A stretch of DNA of 64,000 nucleotides from JBDXHU01 sp039989475 (GCA_039989475.1 JBDXHU010000009.1:62001-126000); one strand, 5' to 3'; positions 16,733 to 25,797 are shown, counted from the first letter of the stretch. Program-made: numbers and translations. Notes: generated by a model from the letters alone, not told the origin.

Positions 16733-17776
16733 ATGCGCGAACAAGAACGAATGATAGGCAACTCGATCAGCCTGACCCAGGCCCTGGAACAGGTGTCCCG
16801 GCTGGCCCCCATCAACCGGCCGGTACTGGTTGTGGGTGAACGCGGTACCGGCAAGGAACTGGTAGCCGAGCGCCTGCACTATTTGTCCCCGCGCTGGGAG
16901 GGTGCCCTGCTCAAGGTCAACTGCGCCGCCATTGCCGAAGCCTTGCTGGAATCAGAACTGTTCGGCCACGAGCCCGGCGCCTTTACCGGCGCTACTCGCA
17001 CCCACCAGGGCCGCTTCGAGCGCGCCGACGGCGGCACCCTGTTCCTCGACGAACTGGGTACCATGTCGATGCGCCTGCAGGAAAAACTGCTGCGGCTGGT
17101 GGAATATGGGGAGTTCGAGCGACTCGGCGGCCAGACCACCATTCAGGTTGATGTGCGGGTGATTGCCGCCACCAATGCCGACCTGCGCAAAATGGCCGCC
17201 GCCGGCGAGTTTCGGGAGGATTTGCTCGACCGGCTCAGCTTTGACGTGGTCCACCTGCCGCCGCTGCGCCATCGGCTCAGCGATGTACCGGAACTGGCCC
17301 ATCACTTCGCCGTGCAAATGTGCAGCGAACTGGGTTGGGAGATGTTTAATGGCTTCACCGACAATGCCGCCCGCCAGCTGCTGCAACACCCCTGGCCCGG
17401 CAACGTGCGCGAGCTGAAAAACGCGGTGGAGCGCTCGCTGGCGCGCTGGAACGACCCCGACACCGTGGTCGCCGAGGTGGTGCTGAACCCCTTCGAGTCT
17501 CCCTTTGGCGACTGGGAACCGCCCGTGACTGCCGACGATCCCGGCGCTCCAACAACCGGGCCGACGACCCAGCCAACAAGCCGACCAACAACCCCAACCC
17601 GCTTCGCCCCGGCGGTGGCCAACTTTGAAAAACAGCTACTGCGCGACGCACTGGAGCAACAGCAGCAACACCAGGGCAAGACCGCCAAGGCCCTGGGGCT
17701 GAGTTATGACCAGTTGCGCGGACTGCTGCGCAAACATCGCCTGATCAGGAGTCGCCGCAAAGCCAGCGCCGCGTGA
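16733..17776 (+). CDS. pspF: PspF, sigma-54-dependent activator of the psp operon
   Basis: The protein has 347 residues. There is no receiver domain; the AAA+ domain begins directly with GNSISLTQALEQVSRLAP. Walker A is GERGTGKE, the sigma-54 contact loop GAFTGA, Walker B GTLFLDELG. A Pro/Thr-rich linker (residues ~265-290) precedes a Fis-type helix-turn-helix (GKTAKALGLSYDQLRGLL). PspA binding to the AAA+ domain is expected to keep it inactive. It is divergent from the psp operon. The LuxR gene begins 15 bases after its stop. Confidence 0.94.
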   Translation: MREQERMIGNSISLTQALEQVSRLAPINRPVLVVGERGTGKELVAERLHYLSPRWEGALLKVNCAAIAEALLESELFGHEPGAFTGATRTHQGRFERADGGTLFLDELGTMSMRLQEKLLRLVEYGEFERLGGQTTIQVDVRVIAATNADLRKMAAAGEFREDLLDRLSFDVVHLPPLRHRLSDVPELAHHFAVQMCSELGWEMFNGFTDNAARQLLQHPWPGNVRELKNAVERSLARWNDPDTVVAEVVLNPFESPFGDWEPPVTADDPGAPTTGPTTQPTSRPTTPTRFAPAVANFEKQLLRDALEQQQQHQGKTAKALGLSYDQLRGLLRKHRLIRSRRKASAA

Positions 17777-17791
17777 TAGAATCGCGGCGCT

Positions 17792-18619
17792 ATGTCTGTC
17801 GAGCTATCTACCCAACAAACCCGCCTGCTAACGGCCGCGATTGCCGCGCTGGGTAGCGCTGATTTCGGCCATGCCCTGCTGGCCTTTGTCCGCGCCGTGG
17901 TTGATTTCAACAGCGCCGTGTTAATGGCCTATCCGGACGATGCCAAGCTGCTGGTTCTGCACGACGAGCTCGACGCCTCCGACCGCCTGCCCTTCGACGG
18001 CCCCTACCGCAACGGCCTGTACCTGTTGAGCCCGCTCTATATCGAGTCCCATGCCGGGCGTCGCGGCTATTTCCATATCAGCGAGATCGCCCCGGAGGGC
18101 TTCACGGATTCCGAGTATTACGAGTTGTACTACTCCACCAATGGCTGCATCGACCAGGTCGCGTTCCTGGTGGAATCCGGTAACGGCACCCCCGTCGCCC
18201 TGTCGCTGGAGCGCACCGAACAATTGCCAACCTTCAGCGACGCCGAGAAGGCCAAGCTGGCCGGCTTGACCAGCCTGGTAGACACGCTTATTCGCCAGCA
18301 GCACTGGCCCGATGCCCAGATCGACACGCCGGTCGCGCCGCTGGATATGCACGCCCACATGCAACAGGTCATGAGCCTGTTTGGCTCCAGCACCCTGACC
18401 CCGCGTGAACGCGACGTGGTGCGATTGATCCTGCGCGGCTACCCGTCGAAGTCGGTGGCGCGAGAGCTGGACATAAGCACCCAGACCGAACAGGTGCACC
18501 GGAAAAACATCTACCAGAAACTGGGGATTTCTTCCCATTCTGAATTGTTTACCCTGTTTTTTGATGCCATCGCGCAGCCAACTGTGGACGCCGATCCACT
18601 GCTGGCACTGCGCGCCTGA
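17792..18619 (+). CDS. LuxR-family transcriptional regulator
   Basis: The protein has 275 residues. The C-terminal ~65 residues are a LuxR/FixJ helix-turn-helix (STLTPRERDVVRLILRGYPSKSVARELDIST, then HRKNIYQKLGISSHSELF). The N-terminal ~190 residues have no receiver Asp signature or acyl-homoserine-lactone pocket that I recognise; they look GAF/PAS-like. It is close behind pspF and just before gabD (22 bases), so it may control the dehydrogenase or simply be co-transcribed. Signal unknown. Confidence 0.88.
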   Translation: MSVELSTQQTRLLTAAIAALGSADFGHALLAFVRAVVDFNSAVLMAYPDDAKLLVLHDELDASDRLPFDGPYRNGLYLLSPLYIESHAGRRGYFHISEIAPEGFTDSEYYELYYSTNGCIDQVAFLVESGNGTPVALSLERTEQLPTFSDAEKAKLAGLTSLVDTLIRQQHWPDAQIDTPVAPLDMHAHMQQVMSLFGSSTLTPRERDVVRLILRGYPSKSVARELDISTQTEQVHRKNIYQKLGISSHSELFTLFFDAIAQPTVDADPLLALRA

Positions 18620-18641
18620 ACACGCCAATGAGGATAGCAAC

Positions 18642-20099
18642 ATGACCCTGCAGCTCAGCGACCCCAGCCTGTTGCAACACCAGGCCTATATCAACGGCCA
18701 ATGGGTAGACGCCGACGACGGCGCTACCGTGGCGGTGACCAACCCCGCGAACGGCGAACTTATTGTAGATATTGCAAAGGTCGGCACGGCCGAGACCCGC
18801 CGCGCCATCGAAGCCGCCGAGGCCGCCATGCAAGGCTGGAAAGCATTGCCGGCCAAGGCCCGCGCCAACATCTTGCGCCAGTGGTTCGACCTGATGATGG
18901 ACAATCAGGAAGACCTGGCCATCATCATGACCGCGGAACAAGGCAAGGTGCTGGCCGAATCCCGCGGTGAAGTCGCTTACGGCGCCGCCTTTGTCGAGTG
19001 GTTTGGCGAGCAGGCCAAGCGCGTCGATGGCGATGTGATTCCCGCCCCCTCCCCCGACAAGCGCGTGGTGTGCATTAAACAGCCAGTTGGTGTGGTCGCG
19101 GCGATCACCCCCTGGAATTTCCCCAATGCCATGATTGCGCGCAAGGCGGCACCGGCCCTGGCCGCAGGCTGCTCGATCGTGATCAAGCCGGCAACAGAAA
19201 CCCCCTTGTCCGCCTTTGCCATGGCGGTGCTGGCCGAGCGCGCCGGTGTACCGGCTGGCGTTTTTAATGTGGTCTGTGGTGCCAGCAGTGCCATCGGTGC
19301 CGAACTCACCGGCAACCCCATTGTGCGCAAGCTCACCTTTACCGGCTCCACACCCGTCGGCAAGATGCTGGAAGAGCAATGTGCCGCCACCATGAAGAAG
19401 ACCTCAATGGAACTCGGCGGCAACGCGCCCTTCATCGTCTTTGATGATGCCGATATCGATGCCGCCGTCACTGGCGCCATCATTTCCAAGTACCGCAATT
19501 CCGGCCAGACCTGCGTCTGCTCCAACCGCATGTTCGTGCAGGACGGCGTCTATGACGAGTTCGTCGAGAAGTTGATCAAGGCCACCCAGGAACTGGTGGT
19601 GGGCAATGGTATGGACGAGGGCGTCACCAGCGGGCCGCTGGTTAACGTTAAGGCCGTGAACGATGTTGATGAGCTGGTACAAACCTCCATCGGCCAGGGC
19701 GCCACTGTGGCCCTGGGCGGCGGCCCCCACGAATTTGGCGGCTGCTACTACCAGCCCACCATCCTCACCGACGTCACCTCGGAGATGGCGGTGTTTCGTA
19801 ACGAGATCTTCGGCCCGGTGGCACCGGTGATTCGCTTCTCCGGTGAAGAGGAAGTCATCGACATGGCCAACGACACGGAATTCGGTCTGGCCTCGTATTT
19901 CTACACCCGCGACATCGGCCGCGTCTGGCGCGTTGCCGAAGCACTGGACTACGGCATTGTCGGCATCAACGAGGGCATCATTTCCAACGAGATGGCCCCC
20001 TTTGGCGGCGTCAAGGAGTCCGGCTCTGGCAGAGAAGGCTCCAAGTACGGCATGGATGACTACCTGGAGATCAAGTACATGTTGATGGGTGGGATTTAA
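18642..20099 (+). CDS. gabD: NAD(P)-dependent succinate-semialdehyde dehydrogenase
   Basis: The protein has 485 residues, family length. It carries the aldehyde dehydrogenase motifs TPWNFPNAMIARKAAPALAAG, FTGSTPVGKML, the Glu of MELGGNAPFIVF and the catalytic Cys in GQTCVCSNR, with the C-terminal GGVKESGSGREGSKYG typical of the GabD branch. It oxidises succinate semialdehyde (or a close analogue) to succinate. ATG 18642 follows an AGGA-type site; the frame upstream of it overlaps luxR and lacks similarity. A degraded copy of its 3' end lies at 39020. Confidence 0.93.
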   Translation: MTLQLSDPSLLQHQAYINGQWVDADDGATVAVTNPANGELIVDIAKVGTAETRRAIEAAEAAMQGWKALPAKARANILRQWFDLMMDNQEDLAIIMTAEQGKVLAESRGEVAYGAAFVEWFGEQAKRVDGDVIPAPSPDKRVVCIKQPVGVVAAITPWNFPNAMIARKAAPALAAGCSIVIKPATETPLSAFAMAVLAERAGVPAGVFNVVCGASSAIGAELTGNPIVRKLTFTGSTPVGKMLEEQCAATMKKTSMELGGNAPFIVFDDADIDAAVTGAIISKYRNSGQTCVCSNRMFVQDGVYDEFVEKLIKATQELVVGNGMDEGVTSGPLVNVKAVNDVDELVQTSIGQGATVALGGGPHEFGGCYYQPTILTDVTSEMAVFRNEIFGPVAPVIRFSGEEEVIDMANDTEFGLASYFYTRDIGRVWRVAEALDYGIVGINEGIISNEMAPFGGVKESGSGREGSKYGMDDYLEIKYMLMGGI

Positions 20100-20134
20100 G
20101 CTCCCGTCGACTCTGACATTGGAATTCCAGAAAA

Positions 20135-20152
20135 ACTTACTCTGACCCCAAT
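20135..20152. repeat. Half-element of dispersed repeat family A
   Basis: ACTTACTCTGACCCCAAT matches the right end of the family A elements. It lies 35 bases after the gabD stop and is one of three solo ends (with 25725 and 28776). Confidence 0.8.
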
Positions 20153-20162
20153 ATCAATCCGC

Positions 20163-20192
20163 AAAAAAAAGGGACAAGCGCGAGCTTGTCCC
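20163..20192 (-). terminator. Rho-independent terminator of the sulfatase gene
   Basis: On the minus strand, a perfect 9-bp stem (GGGACAAGC/GCTTGTCCC, 20171-20192) with a GCGA-type tetraloop is followed by eight T. It is 29 bases beyond the sulfatase stop. Confidence 0.88.
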
Positions 20193-20220
20193 TGTGATAC
20201 CTCAACCGATTTCCTTGTAG

Positions 20221-21849
20221 TTACTGGCCCGGATGAGCGTACTGAATCTGGTTCATGATCGTGCCGAGGCTCAAGCTGGAGCCACGCGCCGGAGGAAACT
20301 CTTTCAGGCTCCCGAGGTAACTTCCGACATGCTCCGACGCCGGTACCATGAGGAACATGCGCATCGCCCACCACTTGCCGCTCATTATCGACGCGGGCCG
20401 GGGAAATATTTCATAAGGATCCTGTCTTAGATCGGTGATGATCGGCCAACTGGGAGTCTTCGTCCATGCGGTTGGCAGGTCACCGGACATCTCTACGAAA
20501 GTGATCTTCCAGGCATGACCTTCGTGGTCCAGCCTGACTGCATTAAGGCCCCCACCGCCGTCAAAGTAGAACAGGCTCTTGCGTTTCCCTGGCCCCTTGC
20601 CGGTTAGCAGGTCCAGTTGATTGAAGCCATCCAGATGCGCCTTGAAGGTCTTGCCGTCTGCCTTGACGCCACCTTTCTTCAACCGCGCTTGAATATTGGT
20701 GTCTTTGCCGCCGTTGGCTGCTGCCAGCAAGGTCGGCATCCAGTCCCCATGCGAGAACACGTCATTGATGATGGTGCCCGGCTTGATCTTGCCGGGCCAG
20801 CGCACCACCTGGGGTACGCGGAAGCCACCTTCGGAGGTCAGGCCTTTTTCGCCTTTGAATGCGTGATTGCCGCCCTGCGGCCAGGTGAACTTTTCAGCGC
20901 CGTTATCCGTAGAAAAGATAACAATAGTGTTGTCAGCGACGCCCAAATCGTCGAGTTTGTCGAGCAATGCGCCCGTCACATCGTCGAGCTCGGTCATGCC
21001 GTCGGCAAAGATGCCGAAGCCGGTCTTGTCCTTGTACTTCTCATTCAGATGAATCCAGACGTGGTTCCGCGTCGATACATGCCACAGGAAGAAAGGCTTG
21101 TCCGCCTTGACGGCTCGCTCCATGAAGTCGAGAGAGCGACCCAGCAGATCCTCCTCAATGTTCTTCATGCGCTCGATCGTCAGCGGGCCGGTATCTTTAC
21201 ACTTCTGCTTACCCACCACGCCCCAGCGGGGTTGGTCTGTCTTGTCAAATTTGTCGGTGGCAACGCAGTCCATAACACCACGCGGGCCATACGTCGCTCT
21301 AAAGCTCCCCTTACCATCAAAGTTTGTTTTGGGGTAGTCCGGATTCTCCGGCTCTTCTTCGGCGTTCAGGTGGTAGAGGTTGCCGTAGAACTCGTCGAAA
21401 CCGTGCACGGTCGGCAGGTATTCGTTGCGGTCACCGAGGTGGTTCTTGCCAAACTGACCGGTCATATAGCCGTACGGCTTCAGCAACTCGGCGATGGTGG
21501 GATCGATCTTGCGCACACCGTGCTTCGCTCCGGGCATGCCGATGGTCAGCAGCCCCGTGCGAAACGGGTTCTGGCCCAACATGAAGTTGGCACGCCCGGC
21601 GGTGCAGGATTGCTGGGCATACGCATCGGTCATCAGGGCGCCTTCGTTGGCGATGCGATCGATGTTTGGCGTACTGCCGCCCATCATGCCCCGGTGATAG
21701 GCGCTGACGTTGTCATTACCGATATCATCGCCCCAAATGACGAGGATGTTGGGTTTTTTGTTGGCTGCAAGAGCCCCCGTGGTGGTGCCGACTATCACCA
21801 GCACAGCCGCTCCAATTGCCAGCAGCGTTTTATAAATGCTTGCTTTCAT
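20221..21849 (-). CDS. Secreted arylsulfatase (type I, formylglycine-dependent)
   Basis: The protein has 542 residues. A signal peptide (ends ALAA, residue ~29) is followed by PNILVIWGDDIGNDN with metal-binding Asp 41/42. The modification motif is SCTAGR (Cys 82), the CxAxR form of the sulfatase signature, and GQFGKNHLGDRNEYLPTVHGFDEF supplies further active-site Lys/His. It should remove sulfate esters in the periplasm or outside the cell. ATG 21849 is fixed by GGAGAAG just upstream and by the signal peptide. No formylglycine-generating enzyme is encoded in the window. A 60-bp sequence shared with the porin promoter region lies 340 bases upstream. Confidence 0.93.
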   Translation of the reverse strand: MKASIYKTLLAIGAAVLVIVGTTTGALAANKKPNILVIWGDDIGNDNVSAYHRGMMGGSTPNIDRIANEGALMTDAYAQQSCTAGRANFMLGQNPFRTGLLTIGMPGAKHGVRKIDPTIAELLKPYGYMTGQFGKNHLGDRNEYLPTVHGFDEFYGNLYHLNAEEEPENPDYPKTNFDGKGSFRATYGPRGVMDCVATDKFDKTDQPRWGVVGKQKCKDTGPLTIERMKNIEEDLLGRSLDFMERAVKADKPFFLWHVSTRNHVWIHLNEKYKDKTGFGIFADGMTELDDVTGALLDKLDDLGVADNTIVIFSTDNGAEKFTWPQGGNHAFKGEKGLTSEGGFRVPQVVRWPGKIKPGTIINDVFSHGDWMPTLLAAANGGKDTNIQARLKKGGVKADGKTFKAHLDGFNQLDLLTGKGPGKRKSLFYFDGGGGLNAVRLDHEGHAWKITFVEMSGDLPTAWTKTPSWPIITDLRQDPYEIFPRPASIMSGKWWAMRMFLMVPASEHVGSYLGSLKEFPPARGSSLSLGTIMNQIQYAHPGQ

Positions 21850-22188
21850 AATTACTTCTCCGTTTACCTGCCGATCACCTACCAACTACTTACCGATTAA
21901 ACAACTCTACAGAAATAAATATTTTCGACTTTGATATAACGCAAAGAGAACAAGTTTTTGATTGCTTCAACGCGCGGGGAACAAAGCCCGCACAGCAGCA
22001 GCGGTAAAATTGACCTGGCCCTGCTCCTCATCCTCCTGGTCCCCATCGTCCTGGTCCTAACAATACTAGCTTCATGATCACCTGGCCTGATTAGCACACG
22101 GCAGCCCTGGGAACTTGTCATGCGCTAACATGCAAATAGTAAGCTTGTACTCGTAATTCAACTCCCTCAATTACGAACCTCAAGCCCC

Positions 22189-22248
22189 GATGCAATCAAC
22201 ACCGCGATTATTAAACGCCTTACGTCAAACTAGTATGCAAAATTCGAA
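22189..22248. repeat. 60-bp direct repeat, copy 1 (upstream of sulfatase gene)
   Basis: 54 of 60 bases match copy 2 at 23689-23748, exactly 1500 bases away. The 21850-22263 gap otherwise holds only a CT-rich low-complexity stretch near 22013-22060 and no convincing gene. Copies lie upstream of both the sulfatase and the porin genes in the same orientation, suggesting a shared regulatory site. Confidence 0.85.
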
Positions 22249-22263
22249 AGCCTACCCCCGGAT

Positions 22264-23535
22264 TTAGTGCCAACTGGCGTAAAAAGACAGGAAGGTCAGG
22301 TAAACGTCGTTGTATTTACCGCTTACACCAACGGAGTCGTCGACCGGCAGGTTGCCCTCCCACAAAAAGCTAAAGCCAGCACCCAGGGTCAGCGTATCAC
22401 TGCGCCGGTGTTTAAAACCGACGGCATAGCGGTACATATTACCCAGCGGTATGAAGATCGGGCGGGTGCGGCTGGACATCATGGAAGAGTCATAGGAGAA
22501 ACCGGCCGTAAGCTCCCAGCGCGGCTTCCACTGGTACTCGACCCCCACACCGCCGTGCCACACGTCGCGGAAATCGGCATTCAACTCGGTCTTGACCCCA
22601 CCCCCGCCTTTCACGTCCAGTCCGGCATCCACATAACCAAATTTTGACCATTCATCCCAGCCGACGCTGCCGAGAATAGCCAGCTCATCATTCCACTGGT
22701 GGTGAACAGCGGCGCTAATGCTCTGGGGCATCTTCATGCCAAGGTCGATGTTTGCTCCGGGTGAGACATAATCAGCATCCGGGTCGATATCCGGCAAGTC
22801 GTCCACCCCGGAAATATCCGGCGAATCTTCAAAGTCCAGGTCGGTCTCGGTGAGATAGCGAAGACCGATACGGGTATGTTCCCAGGGTTGCAGCATGATC
22901 CCGAAGTTGCCCTGCACCGCAAAGTCGGCGTCAGACAGGCGGAACTTGCCCTCCTTGCCATCGGGTATGACGGCTTCGACACGGGACTTGTCATACATAT
23001 AGCCCAGGGTAAGCGCAGCGCCGGCGCCCACCGACAACCAGTCATTGACCTTGTAGGCAAGGGTGGGTTGTACCTGGGGGGCCAGCAGCGTGAGATTCAC
23101 GGAACTGCCGCGCCCGACCCAGTCATCGCTCCAGTCAAGCGCCAGGCCAAAGTAGTTCTGCACACTGACACCGGCACTCAGCCGGTCAGACAGGGGGCGG
23201 ATATAGCCAAAGTTGCCCGCGGGCACAATGCGCTTGTTCAGGCCGCTGGCTTTACCACTTGCCGTGTTGTTTTCGTTCTTGCTGAAACTCGCGTCTATAT
23301 ACACACCGACTGGGCCGGCCATCATCTCCGGCTTGTCAAAGCGGGTCATGCCCGCCGGATTCGAAAACACGGTACCGGCGTCGTTGGCCCGCGCCACCAT
23401 GCCGGCACCGCCGTAGCCCACTTCCGAGGCACTGCTCATTTCGTAGATATACGCGCCGCCGGCAAGGGCGGTACCGGGCAGTAATGCCAGCGCCGCGATG
23501 GTCCACCCTGTGGCTCTACCAACTTTAAAATTCAT
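22264..23535 (-). CDS. FadL/OmpP1-family outer-membrane transport protein
   Basis: The protein has 423 residues. A signal peptide ending TALAG is followed by the FadL N-terminal hatch signature: SSASEVGYGGAGMVARANDAGTVFSNPAGM. The rest alternates amphipathic beta strands and ends with an aromatic-type strand (LTFLSFYASWH), as outer-membrane barrels do. The family takes up long-chain fatty acids and other hydrophobic compounds. ATG 23535 has GGAG five bases upstream. Between the sulfatase and a divergent AraC regulator, it may import the substrate or product of the sulfatase. Confidence 0.92.
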   Translation of the reverse strand: MNFKVGRATGWTIAALALLPGTALAGGAYIYEMSSASEVGYGGAGMVARANDAGTVFSNPAGMTRFDKPEMMAGPVGVYIDASFSKNENNTASGKASGLNKRIVPAGNFGYIRPLSDRLSAGVSVQNYFGLALDWSDDWVGRGSSVNLTLLAPQVQPTLAYKVNDWLSVGAGAALTLGYMYDKSRVEAVIPDGKEGKFRLSDADFAVQGNFGIMLQPWEHTRIGLRYLTETDLDFEDSPDISGVDDLPDIDPDADYVSPGANIDLGMKMPQSISAAVHHQWNDELAILGSVGWDEWSKFGYVDAGLDVKGGGGVKTELNADFRDVWHGGVGVEYQWKPRWELTAGFSYDSSMMSSRTRPIFIPLGNMYRYAVGFKHRRSDTLTLGAGFSFLWEGNLPVDDSVGVSGKYNDVYLTFLSFYASWH

Positions 23536-23555
23536 GTTTGCTCCAATCGTGGGTA

Positions 23556-23614
23556 GGGGTCAGGTCTTGCAATGTGAATCAGCTTAAGCGATTCACATTG
23601 CAAGACCTGACCCC
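23556..23614. repeat. Perfect 59-bp palindrome (25-bp arms)
   Basis: Arms 23556-23580 and 23590-23614 are perfect reverse complements around a 9-base centre that itself contains GCTTAAGC. The ends are GGGGTCAGGTCTT / AAGACCTGACCCC, shared with the palindrome at 31885. It lies between the porin gene and the AraC gene. Confidence 0.95.
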
Positions 23615-23688
23615 ATTTTTTTAAAAGAACGGTTTGCTCTGCAGCGATGGGATCACCGGAATCACGTTGAAGCGGATCTTCCAGTCCG

Positions 23689-23748
23689 GATGCAATCAAC
23701 GCCGCAATTGTTAACCGCCTCACGTCAAACTAGTATGCGAAATTCGAA
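23689..23748. repeat. 60-bp direct repeat, copy 2 (upstream of FadL gene)
   Basis: This is the copy of 22189-22248. It sits 154 bases before the porin start and 107 bases before the divergent AraC gene, where a regulator site would be expected. It contains TTGACG and GCATACT on the minus strand but no well-spaced promoter. Confidence 0.85.
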
Positions 23749-23793
23749 CAACTTGAGACAACACGATCCCATCACTAATCCGGGAAGCTGTCC

Positions 23794-23799
23794 TATAAT
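23794..23799 (+). promoter_or_regulatory. -10 box of the AraC-regulator gene
   Basis: TATAAT is a perfect -10 element 56 bases before the AraC start. No good -35 hexamer lies 16-18 bases upstream, which would fit activator-dependent or weak expression. Confidence 0.4.
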
Positions 23800-23855
23800 G
23801 TAAATAGGGAGCAAGTCTTTATCCTGCAAAAAGGGCTATCTGGGAAGCTGAACTG

Positions 23856-24857
23856 ATGACTGGCGTGGTAACCAAGGACATTCGGACGCAAGCTGTGGAA
23901 GAACGTGCCAGCGCAGCTGTCCTGGATGTGCAACTGAAACAGGTCGGCCAGGGTGCGTTCCAGACGCGTACTCAAACTGCCGAATTCGACAATGCAATGA
24001 TATATCGCGACCGCTGGAACCGGCTTACCGCCTGCCGTGGTGCTCTTTCCGGAGATTACGTTCTATTCGCGGCGCCCGTAGCTACCGAAAGTACGGTGGA
24101 CTGGTGCGGCTGTAACGTCTGGAGTCACCGTCTGGCAGTCGGGTTGCCGGGCAAACAGGTCGATTTCATTATGCCGGCCGATACTCTCTACGTTGCCATG
24201 GTGTTGCCCACGCCTTACCTCAGAACCACCTTTGGTGATAGCGCAGTAGACAAATTACTCAAGTCCGGTGTCCAGCATATACAGGTTGAGCCCGATCTGG
24301 GCAGACGGTTTCTCAATCGCATCGACAGGGTTACCAAGGCCGCTGCAATTAGCCCAGGGTCGTTTCATCAAAATGCAGTGAAAGCCATTGAAGCAGATTT
24401 TCTGGACGATATCGCTGAGCTTGGCATCTTCCTGGGTGATCAGGCAACGGTTCGCCAGGCTGCATTGCGAGACATACTCCGCAAGGCATGCAATGCAGCG
24501 GAGTTACTTCGAGAGCGAATAACAGTTCCGGAGTTCGCAGCGCAAATTGATGTTGGGCAACGCAACCTGGAACTGGCATTCAAGCGCTACCTGGGCATCA
24601 CGCCCAGGCGCTATCTCAACTGTTGTCGCATGCAACAGGTTCATCGGGACCTGAGGTCTCGCCCCGCCGCGTCTCATTGTGTCACTGAAGTAGTCGGCAG
24701 CTGGGGTTTCAATGAATTAGGACGCTTCTCTGGCGAGTATCGCAAACTGTTCGGGGAGCTTCCCTCGGCCACACTAAAGCGTCCACCTTTAAGAGCTGCC
24801 AATCGTCTGTTTGATTTGGAAAAGGGGAAAATCGGGACAGACCGCGATTATGAATGA
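23856..24857 (+). CDS. AraC-family transcriptional regulator
   Basis: The protein has 333 residues. The C-terminal region carries the two helix-turn-helix motifs of AraC: VPEFAAQIDVGQRNLELAFKRYLGITPRRYL and VTEVVGSWGFNELGRFSGEYRKLFGELPS. The N-terminal ~200 residues are a sensing domain like those of EutR/ORuf-type regulators. It is divergent from the FadL porin and probably controls the porin and sulfatase through the 60-bp repeats (inference). The last ~12 codons and the stop fall in a dispersed repeat (family C), so the C-terminal tail has been replaced or extended by repeat insertion. Confidence 0.9.
   Translation: MTGVVTKDIRTQAVEERASAAVLDVQLKQVGQGAFQTRTQTAEFDNAMIYRDRWNRLTACRGALSGDYVLFAAPVATESTVDWCGCNVWSHRLAVGLPGKQVDFIMPADTLYVAMVLPTPYLRTTFGDSAVDKLLKSGVQHIQVEPDLGRRFLNRIDRVTKAAAISPGSFHQNAVKAIEADFLDDIAELGIFLGDQATVRQAALRDILRKACNAAELLRERITVPEFAAQIDVGQRNLELAFKRYLGITPRRYLNCCRMQQVHRDLRSRPAASHCVTEVVGSWGFNELGRFSGEYRKLFGELPSATLKRPPLRAANRLFDLEKGKIGTDRDYE
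24824..24850. repeat. Dispersed repeat family C, copy 1 (inside the AraC 3' end)
   Basis: It reads GGGGAAAATCGGGACAGACC and on to ...CGATTA. It matches 31848-31874 with a few changes. It supplies the final residues of the AraC regulator. Confidence 0.75.
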
Positions 24858-25005
24858 GTTCCGGGGATCTCAGCTACACTGACACTTCATTGATGAACAG
24901 CATTTACTCAGCTTGGTCCGTACTGCGTATTTGATGATTCGAGGTGTGAATCGGCGGTGCTGGCATGTATTCTTTGGTAGATTCCACCCACTACGGTGAC
25001 TTACA

Positions 25006-25695
25006 TTGACGGTACCAATCAAACCATTCGGATTGCCAATCCTCGCGCTCAGTGCATGCATCCTTGCCGCCATGACATTGACCGCGGTGACCCAGGCTCA
25101 GGCCAATCAAAACCCCAAAGCAATTGCCCATTTCGAGGCTGGGGTCGCTGCTTTTCAAGCCAACGACATGCCACTCGCCTACAAAGAACTTCTCGCAGCC
25201 GCCAAGGAAGGCCACGCCGAATCCCAATTCAATGTCGCCTTGATGTATGAAAGAGGGATTGGAGTGGGCAAAGATGAGAGCAAAGCGGTTTTTTGGTATC
25301 GCAAATCCGCCTTGCAAGGGGTTGCGGGCGCCCAATTCAATCTAGGGGTGCTCTACGAAAATGGTCGTGGCACCAAGGTTGATTTCGCAAAGGCGAATGA
25401 GTGGTATCGCAAAGCTTCGGTGCAGGGCGATGCTCTGGCCATCGGCAATCTGGGCATGCTGTATGTGCGCGGTCAGGGCGTGAAAGAAAACAAGATCGCT
25501 GGCGTGGCGCTGCTCCTGGTGTCAGCCACCCAGGATCAATCGCCACAAAACAGCGCCAGGCGGAATATTGCAGCCACTCGCGGTCTAACGACTGAGATGA
25601 TCGTCGCTGCACAACAACTCTCCGGAGAATTGAGTAGTGCGCAGAACCTGCTGGTGCCGCTCGATCAGTATTTGAAGGAAGCAGAGAATAGCTAG
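25006..25695 (+). CDS. Secreted Sel1-like repeat protein
   Basis: The protein has 229 residues. A signal peptide (ILALSACILAAMTLTAVTQAQA) is followed by three Sel1/TPR-like repeats with the AQFNLGVLYENGRG-type signature (residues ~65-170), then a helical tail. Such proteins scaffold protein-protein contacts in the periplasm. The start is TTG 25006, with no clear ribosome site. Neighbours do not reveal its partner; a solo family A end lies 30 bases after its stop. Confidence 0.82.
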   Translation: MTVPIKPFGLPILALSACILAAMTLTAVTQAQANQNPKAIAHFEAGVAAFQANDMPLAYKELLAAAKEGHAESQFNVALMYERGIGVGKDESKAVFWYRKSALQGVAGAQFNLGVLYENGRGTKVDFAKANEWYRKASVQGDALAIGNLGMLYVRGQGVKENKIAGVALLLVSATQDQSPQNSARRNIAATRGLTTEMIVAAQQLSGELSSAQNLLVPLDQYLKEAENS

Positions 25696-25724
25696 GAAAA
25701 CACGGCCCAGAGAAACTTACTCTG

Positions 25725-25740
25725 ACCCCATTTTTTCCCC
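25725..25740. repeat. Half-element of dispersed repeat family A
   Basis: ACTTACTCTGACCCCA is the same right-end motif as at 20135 and 28776. It is followed by a short direct duplication of CCCCATTTTTT. Confidence 0.8.
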
Positions 25741-25797
25741 ATTTTTTCCAACAACGCGGCAGGCAGGAATCGGCCAATAGCAGACAGCATCTCCGTC

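Noticed and set aside
20617..21900. 427-codon open frame on the plus strand
   Set aside because: It is antisense to the sulfatase gene, which has a signal peptide, catalytic motifs, ribosome site and terminator.
21897..22121. 74-codon minus-strand frame upstream of the sulfatase
   Set aside because: Low-complexity Arg-rich translation, no ribosome site and no family features.
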